From positions 1 to 10,894 of the forward strand of contig JABANP010000953.1 in the NCBI GenBank assembly GCA_013115135.1: a DNA stretch of 10,894 bases. Direction: 5' to 3'. The notes beneath the pieces are model-generated. The model was not told where the DNA came from. It was given only the letters and a program-made list of their open reading frames with translations, and ran no database searches. A program made the translations under genes and the position numbers. This document shows positions 1 through 7,405 of this stretch, piece after piece (within the stretch, counting starts at the first letter, position 1; each line of letters begins with the position of its first letter). This stretch comes from Perkinsus olseni. Lineage: Eukaryota > Perkinsozoa > Perkinsida > Perkinsidae.

Positions 1-30
1 TACGTCGTGGTGCACAGCAAGAACAAGATA

Positions 31-48
31 ACTAATTCTCCTCCACAG
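31..48 (+). other. 3' end of an intron (branch point and acceptor)
   Basis: ACTAAT at 31-36 resembles a branch point. It is followed by TCTCCTCCACAG ending at 48. The downstream frame is closed above this point by TAA at 33-35 and open below it, so a splice acceptor here explains the frame. The donor lies outside the window or in the first 25 bases. Confidence 0.5.
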
Positions 49-551
49 AATGTGGCCAGTTTGGGGGTTCTGCTGCAGGCGCCATTTTGGAGGCCAACCT
101 CAAGGTATTCAGGCGGTGGGAGCTTCGAAGGCCTTTAAGGGGTGATGGACCAAACGGAAGGCCAACGGCGTCGTTCTTGGTGAGATCTAGGGATGCGTTC
201 GACACGGACTTGTTCGAGGTCAACGAGGGAGGCCACCGACGCAGTTGGAGCAAGAGTGGTTTAACGGTAGCCGAAAGTGTGCTGAACAGAGTTATTATAT
301 TGGCTCGCGAGACGTTGCATAAGCGGAAGCCTCCTGTTGATTGTTTCAAAATCCCAGAGAGTTGGAACGTGTCATCCGAAGATCAGAGACCACATTATAT
401 TCCGTGGGACGGCTGGATAAAAGAGCAGGCAGACTGGGATGATTACCTGAAGGCCAACAGGAGCTCTCGCTGTGAGCAAGACCCATGGAGCGTCATTCAT
501 AGTCTTCGCAATCCGACGGCCATCGCAGATAGCTTCGTGCGAGCGAAATAG
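49..551 (+). CDS. 3' terminal exon of an unknown protein gene (partial)
   Basis: The last 166 codons of a gene that begins left of the window. The frame (codons from 51, stop TAG at 549-551) has an in-frame TAA at 33-35. Just after that stop lies a good 3' splice site: branch-like ACTAAT at 31-36, a pyrimidine run, then CAG ending at 48. The exon therefore probably starts at 49, with two bases completing a split codon. There is no ATG near the left end, which also argues against a true start here. The protein opens with a small-residue stretch (GQFGGSAAGAILEANLKVF), then a basic part, then an amphipathic helix-like segment (SGLTVAESVLNRVIILAR). The C-terminal part is rich in Trp and Asp (IPWDGWIKEQADWDDYLKAN). 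I recognise no family. Coding status is fairly safe from codon look and length; function is unknown. Confidence 0.6.
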
Positions 552-904
552 CTTTTCCCGCTGTGGCTGGAACGAGATAATGTAAGACGAAAATCATTTT
601 CCTTGCGCTTATGGGGCCATAATTCTTCTCAGGTCAATCACCATGCCAGCAGCCATTATCTACAGTAATCGAGTACGACAGTAACCGTGAGACTTACATA
701 TAATTTGGAGGCCAACCATAATCCGCACGCCACCTATAATTTGAAGGCCAACTAGAATCTGAAGATCATCTATTTTTGCTGAGTGAAGTAACTTCCCTGC
801 AATTGAGTTTTTTTGAATCTGTGAAGTTAAGGATGATCCATTGAAGAAGAGCTTGTATTGCGTTTGATTTTATTGGACCACTAATAGCGGTGTGAAATCA
901 TAGT
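552..904. other. Non-coding stretch after the first gene
   Basis: No convincing ORF on either strand. Apart from the 36-bp-spaced repeat pair I see no palindrome cluster or RNA gene. A run of six T at 809-814 sits in an otherwise unremarkable AT-rich part. Confidence 0.5.
699..752 (+). repeat. Two 18-bp direct repeats at 36-bp spacing
   Basis: TATAATTTGGAGGCCAAC at 699-716 and TATAATTTGAAGGCCAAC at 735-752 differ at one base, and the flanks also partly match. Both contain the AGGCCAAC core that recurs through the window. They lie about 150-200 bp after the stop of the first gene and outside any ORF. They could be a 3' processing or regulatory element, or the remains of a small tandem duplication. 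Confidence 0.7.
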
Positions 905-1099
905 ATGATTATCATACCCAAGGCTGGCAGCTGCATGCAGCGGGAAAGCTGCGGAAAACTCACGGAGTTACTCACTGAAGGAGAAAGCCTTGAATGGCTC
1001 AGGTGGTCGCATAGGCGTCCTACTATTAGTGATATACTAGTCGAACTCGGGAATGAACGGATGCGTCTCGGTATCACTGCCGCCGATTCTTCGGCATAG
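905..1099 (+). CDS. Small ORF, 64 aa, possibly part of a decayed gene
   Basis: Starts at a true ATG and ends with TAG at 1097-1099. The peptide is coding-like: basic N-terminus with two Cys, then a helix-like stretch (KLTELLTEGESLEWLRW) and a second one (TISDILVELGNERMRLGI). The opposite strand is also open here for 133 codons, but its translation is rich in Ser, Pro and Arg and looks like a shadow. Downstream, about 125 bp on, another coding-like stretch in a different frame carries stops. This may therefore be the 5' part of a broken or unrecognised spliced gene rather than a free-standing small protein. Function unknown. Confidence 0.3.
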   Translation: MIIIPKAGSCMQRESCGKLTELLTEGESLEWLRWSHRRPTISDILVELGNERMRLGITAADSSA

Positions 1100-1223
1100 G
1101 CTCGAAATATCCAGTCAATTGATTTTGCATAACAGAAATCTGGCAGAAACCTCAAGGGCAGATCCGATGGTGGGTGGGAACCTCCTTCATTCCGAGCCTT
1201 CTTCCAGGGAGCGTCTCCCCTGA

Positions 1224-1595
1224 TGCCTTCTGAGGGCATCCGCCAGTCACAGTTACCGTAATTCAACCGTTTCTCACGGTGGGGAACAGTGGAGTGCACC
1301 GTTCACTGGAAAGCAAGAACTTGAGTCCAAGATCATATGTATCGCCCATGTTGTCGGCGACAACTTGTCGCTCAAGAACCTCGAACTCTGAGCCTTCACT
1401 GCAAATACAGTCTTTGAAATACTACCCTGAGGATCTCTTCGATAGCTATCGAACCTCGAGAGCCGGGGAATGCAGTACTGTGCTGAGTACAACGCTTCGC
1501 TTCTTCGCATTAAAAAAATCACTGAATCTGAGTCAGCGACTCTTCAGACACAGAGCAGGCAGGCCAGAGCGAGGCTGGCAAATCGTTGTTTGTGA
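1224..1595 (+). pseudogene. Coding-like stretch with three in-frame stops
   Basis: One frame (codons from 1224) reads like protein from end to end but is cut by TGA at 1389, TGA at 1428 and TAG at 1443, finishing at TGA 1593-1595. The first part contains QELESKIICIAHVVGDNLSL. After the stops comes an Arg/Gln/Glu-rich helix or coiled coil, including MQYCAEYNASLLRIKKI from ATG 1470. No GT donor lies between the second part of the first segment and the first stop, so an intron does not neatly remove the stops. A decayed gene is the simplest reading. The minus strand also carries open frames of 70-80 codons over this area and cannot be excluded. No family recognised. Confidence 0.3.
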
Positions 1596-1917
1596 GATAT
1601 ACCACGCACTCGATCAGTGTTTCTAACGGGAGCGTCACTATGTCCTTAACAGAGCGGCGCGTCATGTTCCGCTGCCAAAATTGACATTCTGAGCCGAACG
1701 CATTGCCCAGAGAATGGACGTTGGATGTCTTCCGACATTCCAGTCCCATTCCGTGAGAATGTTAGCGGTCTCGCCGGTCCTAATAGTTCCTCATTACTAA
1801 GGCTGCTCCAGTTGATTTAGATAACGATTACGTTAGTGCACCCCGCACGCAGTCTGTCGGGCTAACCGGTGCAATGCAAGGGATGTTCGGCCGTTCCCTT
1901 CGCGCAGTCTTGCTTAA
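1596..1917. other. Stretch with no supported gene
   Basis: Only a 76-codon minus-strand open frame (1519-1749) crosses part of it, starting at an ATG. It has some coding look but no splice or start support. The rest holds nothing I can name. Confidence 0.35.
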
Positions 1918-2157
1918 ATGCATGAAATATACCAACTTCAAGTGAAGCTTGCATCCTCCAATCGCGTGAAATATGTATATCGAATAATATGCTTGAGCTG
2001 TTCTGCTTTGACTCCTCTCTACAGCCAGTGGATCCTCCAACTCCAAAAAACACAACACGAAAATTGCATACTTGTTGACTGCCTGAAGTGTTCGAAAAAT
2101 AGAGAGCGATCGTACTCGTCTAAGTCGTCCATTCTGCTTCCTTCTCCTAGCACGTAA
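1918..2157 (+). CDS. Small ORF, 79 aa, weakly supported
   Basis: Begins at ATG 1918 and ends with TAA. The translation has a plausible mix: an N-terminal helix (MHEIYQLQVKLASSN), a hydrophobic Cys-containing middle (YRIICLSCSALTPLY) and a Ser-rich tail. Codon use is AT-leaning compared with the 2900-3922 gene. A 149-codon minus-strand frame covers the same bases but starts at a non-ATG codon further right and is Arg/Leu/Ser-rich. This could be chance. No family recognised. Confidence 0.2.
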   Translation: MHEIYQLQVKLASSNRVKYVYRIICLSCSALTPLYSQWILQLQKTQHENCILVDCLKCSKNRERSYSSKSSILLPSPST

Positions 2158-2242
2158 CTTGAGTGCAGAAGGACGGCGGAAGAGCTCGGGGTTACCGAGG
2201 GTCAACAAGCGAACCGCAGACAAACCTGCAATACGACTCACC

Positions 2243-2512
2243 TCATTCAATGAAAATAGAACTAAAGTTCTCCTCACAGTTAAGTCGGGCTATCTCAGAG
2301 CCTCCAAATCCTAGTAGCGTTCCAATAAGCTTCATAGCTGGGAGAATCTTGGAAACTGCCTGCGGATGGCCAGACGACATGCAATCTGCGATATACCCAT
2401 GGGAGTCTTGCTTCATATGCGATAATTTACTGATCACAGATCCCCCAGCATGTTCCCGTGAAAGCACAGAGAAACAGGTCACCGACGCGTTTCCGACACT
2501 GCGTTGATCCAT
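2243..2512 (-). CDS. Small ORF, 89 aa, unknown
   Basis: Read on the minus strand from ATG at 2512 to TGA at 2243-2245. The translation looks like a real protein: a Ser/Val-rich start, a polar middle (SHGYIADCMSSGHPQAVSK) and a Gly-rich hydrophobic stretch (AMKLIGTLLGFGGSEIARL). The plus strand is also open across the same bases (ATG 2250 to stop 2507, 85 codons) with a less convincing Pro/Ser-rich product, so the coding strand is not certain. There is no visible link to neighbours and no family recognised. Confidence 0.3.
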   Translation of the reverse strand: MDQRSVGNASVTCFSVLSREHAGGSVISKLSHMKQDSHGYIADCMSSGHPQAVSKILPAMKLIGTLLGFGGSEIARLNCEENFSSIFIE

Positions 2513-2899
2513 TGGAACATCGGAAACTCAACGATTTCAAGTTTTCAGGTCATTAACAATGCGATAGCCTGAGGGATGAAGTACTGTTCAACGAATATTG
2601 GATCATCCAATTTGGACGAGGCCCTTTTGCACATTCAGACATTCAGACACATTCTCCCGCTCAAGGTTATCACCTCCCTCCAAAGCAAACGCCATAGTGG
2701 CCGATGGATAACGAGAACGAGAACCTGTGGCTTGCATACAGTAGTACCTAGCCAGTAGTGAGTCTCGCCCGCTAGGGCATCCATTGTGTCGCTCGCCGGC
2801 AACGGCTGACCGTTTCATCATGAGGCTAGTAGCTGGAGCTAATCACTCTTGAATGATAGATTTCATTTGCACTAACTCCTGGTGCTTTGTGTTTCCCAT

Positions 2900-3922
2900 A
2901 TGACTGACGGTGACTCCTCCCAACAGCAACATGGCTCCACGGCCGAGAACGGCACTCAGTGGGATTGGGTTACCGATTTGGAGAAACAAGTCATGGACGA
3001 CATCGAGGCCCGCCCGTCGAGACCGAGCCCAACGGTCCTATCCAATCTGACTCCGTTGGCTACTGTCGAAGCTATACTCGGTATCGGCGGCTACAATAGG
3101 TGGCTGGACGCTATGTCCATCTTCCGTACGTCCAATGGGAAGGAACTGGGCACTGATGTCAACGGCTTCCTCATGGATCACGCCTTGAGCGTCATGAAGG
3201 ACTCAGAGGCCGAGACCAGATTATCCTGTTCGAGGACCCAGCTCTCTGATTATGAATACAAAGAGGGGTTGATGCATTCGGTGAGAGCTACAGGCCTAGG
3301 CCTGGTCGGCCAGCTGTTACTCTTGGCGACAGTCCTCGCCCCTCCCCTCGCCCAGAACGTGAAGGATACGGTCATAGACCTAGCTGAAGCCGATGAGGCA
3401 GCTTATCTTTGGCTGGAGAAGGAGGAGAACGCTCACGTGGACCGTGGCAACTGTGTGAGGTGGCTCGGCTTCGTTAAGAAGGTTTGCAACGCTGTGCACT
3501 TGGAATGGTCCCGAGTTGTTCATGAAGAGGTTACTGTCAGCGATGCTCTCCATCACTACAGTGGTTTACGCTGGACGAAGAACTGTACTCTTGACCAGCT
3601 CATCCTCAAGGAGAGAGATGCTTTTCACTACCTATCCCGTGCTGGGGACGGGGGAGTGAGGTTGGGTGATCAAGCTCGACTTGACGTCTTGAATCGATGC
3701 CTACGAGAATCCAACAGATGGGGTTATGTTCTCACCCCAGAGCTCAACAAGATCCTATGGTCGGCAAGGTCAGTACCTGAGTGGGTGCTGGCGGCTAAGC
3801 AGATCCGTTCTGACTCACGTCGTTCCGGACTTCTTCCTGACCGAGAGTACCAGCCGGTTAAGACCGAATCCTCCGCTTACGCCTCTTACAACCGACTCGG
3901 CGTCGGACATCTTAATCCGTAA
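2900..3922 (+). CDS. Orphan helical protein, 340 aa, intronless
   Basis: The cleanest gene in the window. ATG 2900 is the first in-frame ATG after an in-frame TAA at 2873-2875, and the stop TAA is at 3920-3922. Codon third positions are C/G-rich and the frame has no interruption. The N-terminus (about residues 1-45) is polar and probably disordered. Residues 50-75 and 85-125 look helical. Residues 130-152 are strongly hydrophobic (LGLVGQLLLLATVLAPPL) and could be a membrane segment or a buried helix. Residues 160-300 are helical and rich in Trp, Leu and acidic residues. The tail from about 300 is basic then Ser/Tyr-rich. No signal peptide and no motif I can assign. A capsid-like (gag-type) helical fold is conceivable but unsupported. 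It lacks the GAAGGCCA octamer found in the other larger genes. Palindromes begin at its stop codon. Confidence 0.8.
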   Translation: MTDGDSSQQQHGSTAENGTQWDWVTDLEKQVMDDIEARPSRPSPTVLSNLTPLATVEAILGIGGYNRWLDAMSIFRTSNGKELGTDVNGFLMDHALSVMKDSEAETRLSCSRTQLSDYEYKEGLMHSVRATGLGLVGQLLLLATVLAPPLAQNVKDTVIDLAEADEAAYLWLEKEENAHVDRGNCVRWLGFVKKVCNAVHLEWSRVVHEEVTVSDALHHYSGLRWTKNCTLDQLILKERDAFHYLSRAGDGGVRLGDQARLDVLNRCLRESNRWGYVLTPELNKILWSARSVPEWVLAAKQIRSDSRRSGLLPDREYQPVKTESSAYASYNRLGVGHLNP

Positions 3923-4076
3923 ACAATTATTGTTCAACAATAGTTGGGGCCGTAACTAGTAACTATTAGCCGTAATAGTAATAGTCAGCATTTATTGACT
4001 GATCACGGATTCAAATTGAATTCAATCCGTCACACGTCGACCTCGGTCACATTGTGATTGTCAATCCGTTGGATTG
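3922..4076. repeat. Palindrome cluster directly after the 2900-3922 gene
   Basis: Six hairpins in 155 bp. AACAAT-T-ATTGTT (3922-3934) overlaps TATTGTT-C-AACAATA (3928-3942). Then come ACTATTA-GCCG-TAATAGT (3962-3979), a 26-nt imperfect palindrome with ACGGATT/AATCCGT ends (4005-4030), TCACA-T-TGTGA (4047-4057) and CAATCC-GTT-GGATTG (4062-4076). The first overlaps the stop codon, so it could act in 3' end formation; that is inference. Confidence 0.75.
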
Positions 4077-4101
4077 TGATTAGTTCCGACTCCGTCTTGT
4101 T

Positions 4102-4934
4102 TCAGTCACTGAGCTTCATGAACATTCGTAGTAGTACAGATTCTCGAAACACAGTTCGACTTGGTCCTTGCCGCGAAAACTTCGCACTACAAATTCTGGA
4201 CGACATGTCACTGAGTCGTTCGAGGCTCCCCACTAGTACCCCTTCATTGTAAGCATTCATGTCTATATACCACTTGCGCCTGTGTGGCGAACAGCTACCG
4301 GATGAGCTCGAGTGACTTCTGCGACCTGACATCCGTGCAGGGCAACCGTCATGCTACCAGAGAAACTCTATTGTCACAAGGATTCCACGGGTTTACCATC
4401 CTTATCTCTCGCTAAGGAACGAGGATTTGACAGTTGGTGGGCACTCTAATAGCGCTAGACAGCTTCCAATTCAAGGTTGCGGGATATGCTTCTGTTCGCA
4501 CCTTCCTCCCTTCGCCACCCCACCGTGGCCTGGTAAAGCGCACGGCCAGTCATTGGCCTCGCCAGCCTTGATTTCGTGTTCTTTACCGGATGACCAGAAC
4601 CTACGTAGTCGTATCAAGTTGAATCCTGCAAGACTTCGAGTCTTCGGACGCGAAATCTTACTTTGCAGCCGACCCTACCCTTGGCTTCGTTCTCTGGGAT
4701 AGGATCGCAGAGAATCTCCTCAATGGAATCTTCGCTCGCTTGCGAGTCACTGTCGCTGCTGGCTGCCGACTTGCCCTCAATGGGTTGGACATCCTTCCCG
4801 CAAAGAACGGGGCGTGTTGGCTGCGAGACGTTAGGACCCCTGAGTTCTCTGAAGCCCTGCCCATTAGACGGACTCGACCTGAGGAAGGCCACCTGATGAT
4901 ACCTTCCAGATTTGAGTACTGAAGAATGTGTCAT
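4102..4934 (-). CDS. Probable two-exon gene, about 174 aa, unknown
   Basis: Minus strand. Exon 1 runs from ATG at 4934 down to 4662 (91 codons, phase 0). It ends in an excellent donor, AAA|GTAAGA. Exon 2 runs 4353 down to 4102, after a pyrimidine-rich acceptor (TTTCTCTGGTAG), and stays in frame to TGA. The intron would be 308 nt. Exon 1 encodes a basic N-terminal part, then a Ser/Asp/Glu-rich acidic stretch (SSDSDSQASEDSIEE) of the casein-kinase-2 target type. Exon 2 is Ser/Arg-rich at first, then helix-like (NAYNEGVLVGSLERLSDM) and basic to the end. Without splicing, exon 1 would read on to a stop at 4614-4616. The palindrome GTGTCA-TAG-TGACAC overlaps the start codon. No family recognised; the intron is a model by eye. 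Confidence 0.4.
4354..4661 (-). other. Predicted intron of the minus-strand gene
   Basis: Donor GTAAGA (minus strand, first base 4661) and acceptor ending TAG at 4354 join the two coding-like frames at phase 0. It is longer than the plus-strand introns. A shorter 36-nt alternative, ending in TTGCAG near 4626, also keeps the frame open. Confidence 0.35.
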
Positions 4935-4993
4935 AGTGACACTGTTACTGCCTCACAAGTACTTGAAGCGCTTGGCGTTGAAGTTCAACGCCA
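4928..4993. repeat. Palindrome pair, one with 10-bp perfect arms
   Basis: GTGTCA-TAG-TGACAC at 4928-4942, and TGGCGTTGAA-G-TTCAACGCCA at 4973-4993 (10-bp arms, single G at the centre). Between them lie CAAGTACTTG (4956-4965) and AAGCGCTT (4966-4973). Confidence 0.8.
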
Positions 4994-5161
4994 CTTCCCG
5001 GAATTTGAAGTTGAAATAGAGAAATTCCTTATGACAATGTTATAGATGGACGGCTCACTGAAATGGAAATCACGCAGTGTTTCGAAATATTCCACCATAT
5101 TGTCGCAACTATGGCACTCAGTCTCGAGTGAGTGACTCGGAGTGACCGAATTGGATTTACT

Positions 5162-5410
5162 TCAAATCTCGTCCAGGTTGTTGAGAGGATATCGCGAGCA
5201 TGGCCTCTCCATCACTGGTAGCATCAGTTCTCCCTTGTCCTGAGCCCGCAGTCTGGTACGGCCTTCTGTTTGATGGCCTTCTGGACTGAATTCGAGGAAA
5301 ACAGTTCTCGGCACGATTCTCTTGCGAATCCCAGCCCAGAAATAGTAGAGTACGTAGAGTATGGCCTCTTCTTCAACTAAGTAGAGTACGCTGAATGAAA
5401 CTCCCGTCAT
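5162..5410 (-). CDS. Small ORF, 82 aa, unknown
   Basis: Minus strand, ATG at 5410 to TGA at 5162-5164. An in-frame TAA lies 27 bases upstream of the ATG, so the start is well placed. The first third is hydrophobic and aromatic (SVLYLVEEEAILYVLYYFWAG) and could be a membrane-associated helix. It is followed by Arg/Lys and then a polar tail. It carries the octamer GAAGGCCA, read as Glu-Gly-His, as in three other genes here. It may be a free-standing gene or an exon upstream of the 4934-4102 model; I found no good splice pair joining them. Confidence 0.35.
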   Translation of the reverse strand: MTGVSFSVLYLVEEEAILYVLYYFWAGIRKRIVPRTVFLEFSPEGHQTEGRTRLRAQDKGELMLPVMERPCSRYPLNNLDEI

Positions 5411-5645
5411 TTTACCCCGAGCACTCGAGCATTACTCAATCTGATGTTATCAAAGCGGGACAACATTATGTTGTCAACATACCGATTGCTGACGATATGA
5501 CGATAATGACGATGGCCACCTCAGTGCTGTGAGTGCAGTCTCAGACTGTGATCACCAAACATTCGATCAAATTGAATTATTGTAAAATTTGTGGGCTCGC
5601 ATTGCACAGCCGTTAGTGTCTTATCTTTTATTACTCAGGTATTCG
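5411..5645. other. Intergenic stretch with palindromes and short tandem repeats
   Basis: GACAACAT-T-ATGTTGTC (5459-5475) and CAGTCT-C-AGACTG (5536-5548) are perfect odd-centre palindromes. GACGAT occurs three times at 8-9 bp spacing near 5490-5515. No gene seen. Confidence 0.6.
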
Positions 5646-5789
5646 ATGCTAGTCATGTCTTGGCTTAGCCTAGATGACTCAGGCATCGCGGACGTATATG
5701 GGCACGAGGACGTTTATGGGCCGAACGTGCATCAGGTATCTAGCTTCAAAGAAGGGTTGTGTTGCGTTCGCACTTCGCTGTGGGAATAG
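5646..5789 (+). CDS. Small ORF, 47 aa, weakly supported
   Basis: ATG 5646 to TAG. The peptide contains a short repeat, DVYGHEDVYGP, produced by the direct repeat GGACGTATATGGGC / GGACGTTTATGGGC at 5690-5703 and 5708-5721 (18-bp period). Its short length and lack of context make chance likely. Confidence 0.15.
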   Translation: MLVMSWLSLDDSGIADVYGHEDVYGPNVHQVSSFKEGLCCVRTSLWE

Positions 5790-5903
5790 GTAGGTTGCTC
5801 GTACATTAAAGGCTCCTTTTCCGAGTTCTTCTTCGGTCCTACTTTTTTTTGTTGTCAAACAGTATCTACCATAATCAGTATAGTCTCTTACCTACTGAGC
5901 GAT

Positions 5904-5988
5904 GAGGTTATTCTTCAAGAATAACCTCGTCTATTAGAAGCTTAGTAAGCCAGAATCTAGCTGCTAGATGTACTACATTTGATGTAGT
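5904..5988. repeat. Three hairpins upstream of the 6039 gene
   Basis: GAGGTTATTCTT-C-AAGAATAACCTC (5904-5928, 12-bp perfect arms), ATCTAGC-T-GCTAGAT (5955-5969) and ACTACAT-TTG-ATGTAGT (5972-5988). They end 50 bp before the start codon at 6039, so they sit in the promoter or 5' UTR. Confidence 0.85.
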
Positions 5989-6038
5989 GTGGATCAAATC
6001 GATGCCATGGACTCCTCTGCAGATTTCTGTTTATCATT

Positions 6039-6719
6039 ATGTCGGCCACACGTACGTCGGCCACCTATCATAAACCTAACGGGCCCGTCGCCCAAATCTG
6101 CCGCACCCTGGGTATCCCTGCGGATAGATTGGAGGGTAGCTACTATCCCGGTGAGGTAGACCCTTTTTACCATCTCGATGAGTTCAGTGAGGTCATGTTG
6201 GAGTTCTACCGGCTCGAGAATGAACCAGAAGGCCATCTACATGTTTCTGGTCGTCGTGCTGCGTGCTCCCAAGAGTTTGAAGGCTTCCCAGAATATTTGC
6301 GGGATACTCGCACTCAACCCAGCCCAGAAATCAGGGATCCCCGCAACCCGGAGCAACCCCTGGAGCTACATGACAGAAACTATGCGGCAAAAAGTAATTG
6401 GCCAGGTCTAGAAGCTCAAGCTGTGCTTCCTATGTGGTTGGCCAATAACATCGCGCAGCTGCGCCGAAGCAGGGTGGCATACTTCTCTCATTTGGCTGGT
6501 GCCCCGACTTGGATGTTCTACAACCCCTGCGAGGAAACTATCCCGGTGTATAGAACGGAGAGTGTGTCCCTCATTCTCACTCTACATGGCAACCCGTCAG
6601 GGTTTTCCCTTCCCGAGCACTATTATTTCTTTCCAATTCTTTCTTCCCGGAAAGAAAGGAAAGAAACAATGATCGGTTTCTTCCTGGCATCAATGTGCAA
6701 TTCTTTCCGAGGGGTTTAA
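6039..6719 (+). CDS. Orphan protein, 226 aa
   Basis: ATG 6039 is the first in-frame ATG after an in-frame TAG at 5985-5987; stop TAA is at 6717-6719. Residues 1-60 read as a folded start (NGPVAQICRTLGIPADRLEG, then an acidic aromatic stretch). Residues 61-120 are polar and Pro-rich, with an Arg/Asp/Pro-rich part (EYLRDTRTQPSPEIRDPRNP). Residues 120-180 look globular (LEAQAVLPMWLANNIAQLRR). The last 30-40 residues are encoded by a copy of the TTTCTTTCC/GGAAAGAAA hairpin, which makes the true C-terminus doubtful: the gene may splice out or end before it. A second frame (6178-6411) is also open and coding-like, but the main frame is longer. It contains the octamer GAAGGCCA (6228) read as Glu-Gly-His. 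No family recognised. Confidence 0.6.
   Translation: MSATRTSATYHKPNGPVAQICRTLGIPADRLEGSYYPGEVDPFYHLDEFSEVMLEFYRLENEPEGHLHVSGRRAACSQEFEGFPEYLRDTRTQPSPEIRDPRNPEQPLELHDRNYAAKSNWPGLEAQAVLPMWLANNIAQLRRSRVAYFSHLAGAPTWMFYNPCEETIPVYRTESVSLILTLHGNPSGFSLPEHYYFFPILSSRKERKETMIGFFLASMCNSFRGV
6621..6666. repeat. Purine/pyrimidine hairpin, copy 1
   Basis: TTTCTTTCC (6626-6634) pairs with GGAAAGAAA (6658-6666). The inner CTTTCTT-CC also pairs with GG-AAAGAAAG around the CCCGG centre. It shares TATTATTTCTTTCC and CCGGAAAGAAA exactly with the hairpin at 8122-8165, about 1.5 kb away. Confidence 0.75.
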
Positions 6720-6788
6720 TGCGATGGTCTAGCGGTGAACTTCACTGCTTATAACCTGATGGTCGAGGGTTCTATCCCAGGGAGTGTG
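6718..6788 (+). other. tRNA-like relic with pol III A and B boxes
   Basis: TGGTCTAGCGG at 6725-6735 fits the internal A-box consensus completely. GGTTCTATCCC at 6768-6778 fits the B box except for one base (T where a purine is usual). Their 43-bp spacing is that of a tRNA gene, and CTTATAA between them resembles an Ile(UAU) anticodon loop. The structure is broken: the acceptor ends do not pair, the anticodon stem has one good pair, and the T stem is irregular. It is therefore unlikely to be a working tRNA. A degenerate tRNA gene or the head of a tRNA-derived SINE are the main options. Confidence 0.3.
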
Positions 6789-6811
6789 ATTTCTGTGCAA
6801 AAATGTGTCGT

Positions 6812-7092
6812 CGCTACCAAATTGGCAGCGGGTGATCGGTTGAGTCGGTATCGATTTATCGGATGAGTCTTATCCTACAGGAAATGCGGATTTTCTACTC
6901 ACGCATATGTGATACTCGCATTCAAATTGAATTGAATGATTCAATACAAATCAAGCATAGTTTGTCAGCTTCGATAATACTTATCTTCGAGCCCTAGGTA
7001 GGCTGCTGGCTGCTGCCCGTGAACGGCTGACAGTGTCAGCCTGACACTGTCGGCCTGACAGTGTGCCATAACGTAGCGGTACTGCCGCTACG
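6812..7092. repeat. Palindromes, left part of the dense array
   Basis: CGCT-a-CCAA-A-TTGG-c-AGCG (6812-6830, one mismatch), ATTGAAT-G-ATTCAAT (6931-6945), GATAA-TAC-TTATC (6973-6985) and GGCTGACA-G-TGTCAGCC (7025-7041). The last overlaps GACAGTGTCAG-C-CTGACACTGTC (7029-7051), which overlaps ACACTGTC-GGCCT-GACAGTGT (7044-7064). Then CGTAGCGG-TACTG-CCGCTACG (7072-7092). Confidence 0.85.
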
Positions 7093-7374
7093 GCGTCGCC
7101 GCAGGGTATGAGCACGCAGGACTTCCTCGGAGGAAGTTACTCCCCAGTGACTGCGAATCGAATGACAAGACTAATTGTTAATTAGCAATCGAATTTCCTT
7201 GAATCTGACTGCCATCGCATCACACCACGGCGAAAACACGTGTTGATATCCGGCCTGCAAAAGAAGTAGCGTGCGACTCTCGTACAGGCGGCCTACAACA
7301 GGCCGCTTCAAGCACACACTTTGTGCCTCTAAGTAACTCAAATGTCAAAGAGTTCGGCTTGAGTGGTTCACTCA
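7091..7374. repeat. Palindromes, second part of the dense array
   Basis: CGGCG-T-CGCCG (7091-7101), ACTTCCTC-G-GAGGAAGT (7121-7137), CTAATT-GTT-AATTAG (7171-7185), AACACGTGTT (7235-7244), GCGGCCT-ACAAC-AGGCCGC (7288-7306), GCACA-CACTT-TGTGC (7312-7326) and TGAGTG-GTT-CACTCA (7360-7374). Except for AACACGTGTT, all have odd-length centres. Confidence 0.85.
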
Positions 7375-7405
7375 GTTTCAGAAACCGTCAACATGTAAAC
7401 ATATT

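Noticed and set aside
79..104. GCCATTTTGG followed by CTCAAG resembles the dinoflagellate/perkinsid spliced-leader core
   Set aside because: Eight extra bases separate the two parts, and the whole stretch lies inside a convincing coding frame, so the match is probably chance. It was not used to assign a taxon.
898..1299. 133-codon minus-strand open frame
   Set aside because: The product is Ser/Arg/Pro-rich and shadow-like. The plus-strand frames on the same bases look more like protein, though neither is certain.
1828..2277. 149-codon minus-strand open frame
   Set aside because: No ATG at its upstream end, and Arg/Leu/Ser-rich composition typical of an antisense shadow.
6178..6411. Second plus-strand frame inside the 6039 ORF with a hydrophobic stretch
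   Set aside because: The enclosing frame is open for 226 codons with a well-placed ATG. The inner frame has no splice sites that would make it an exon.
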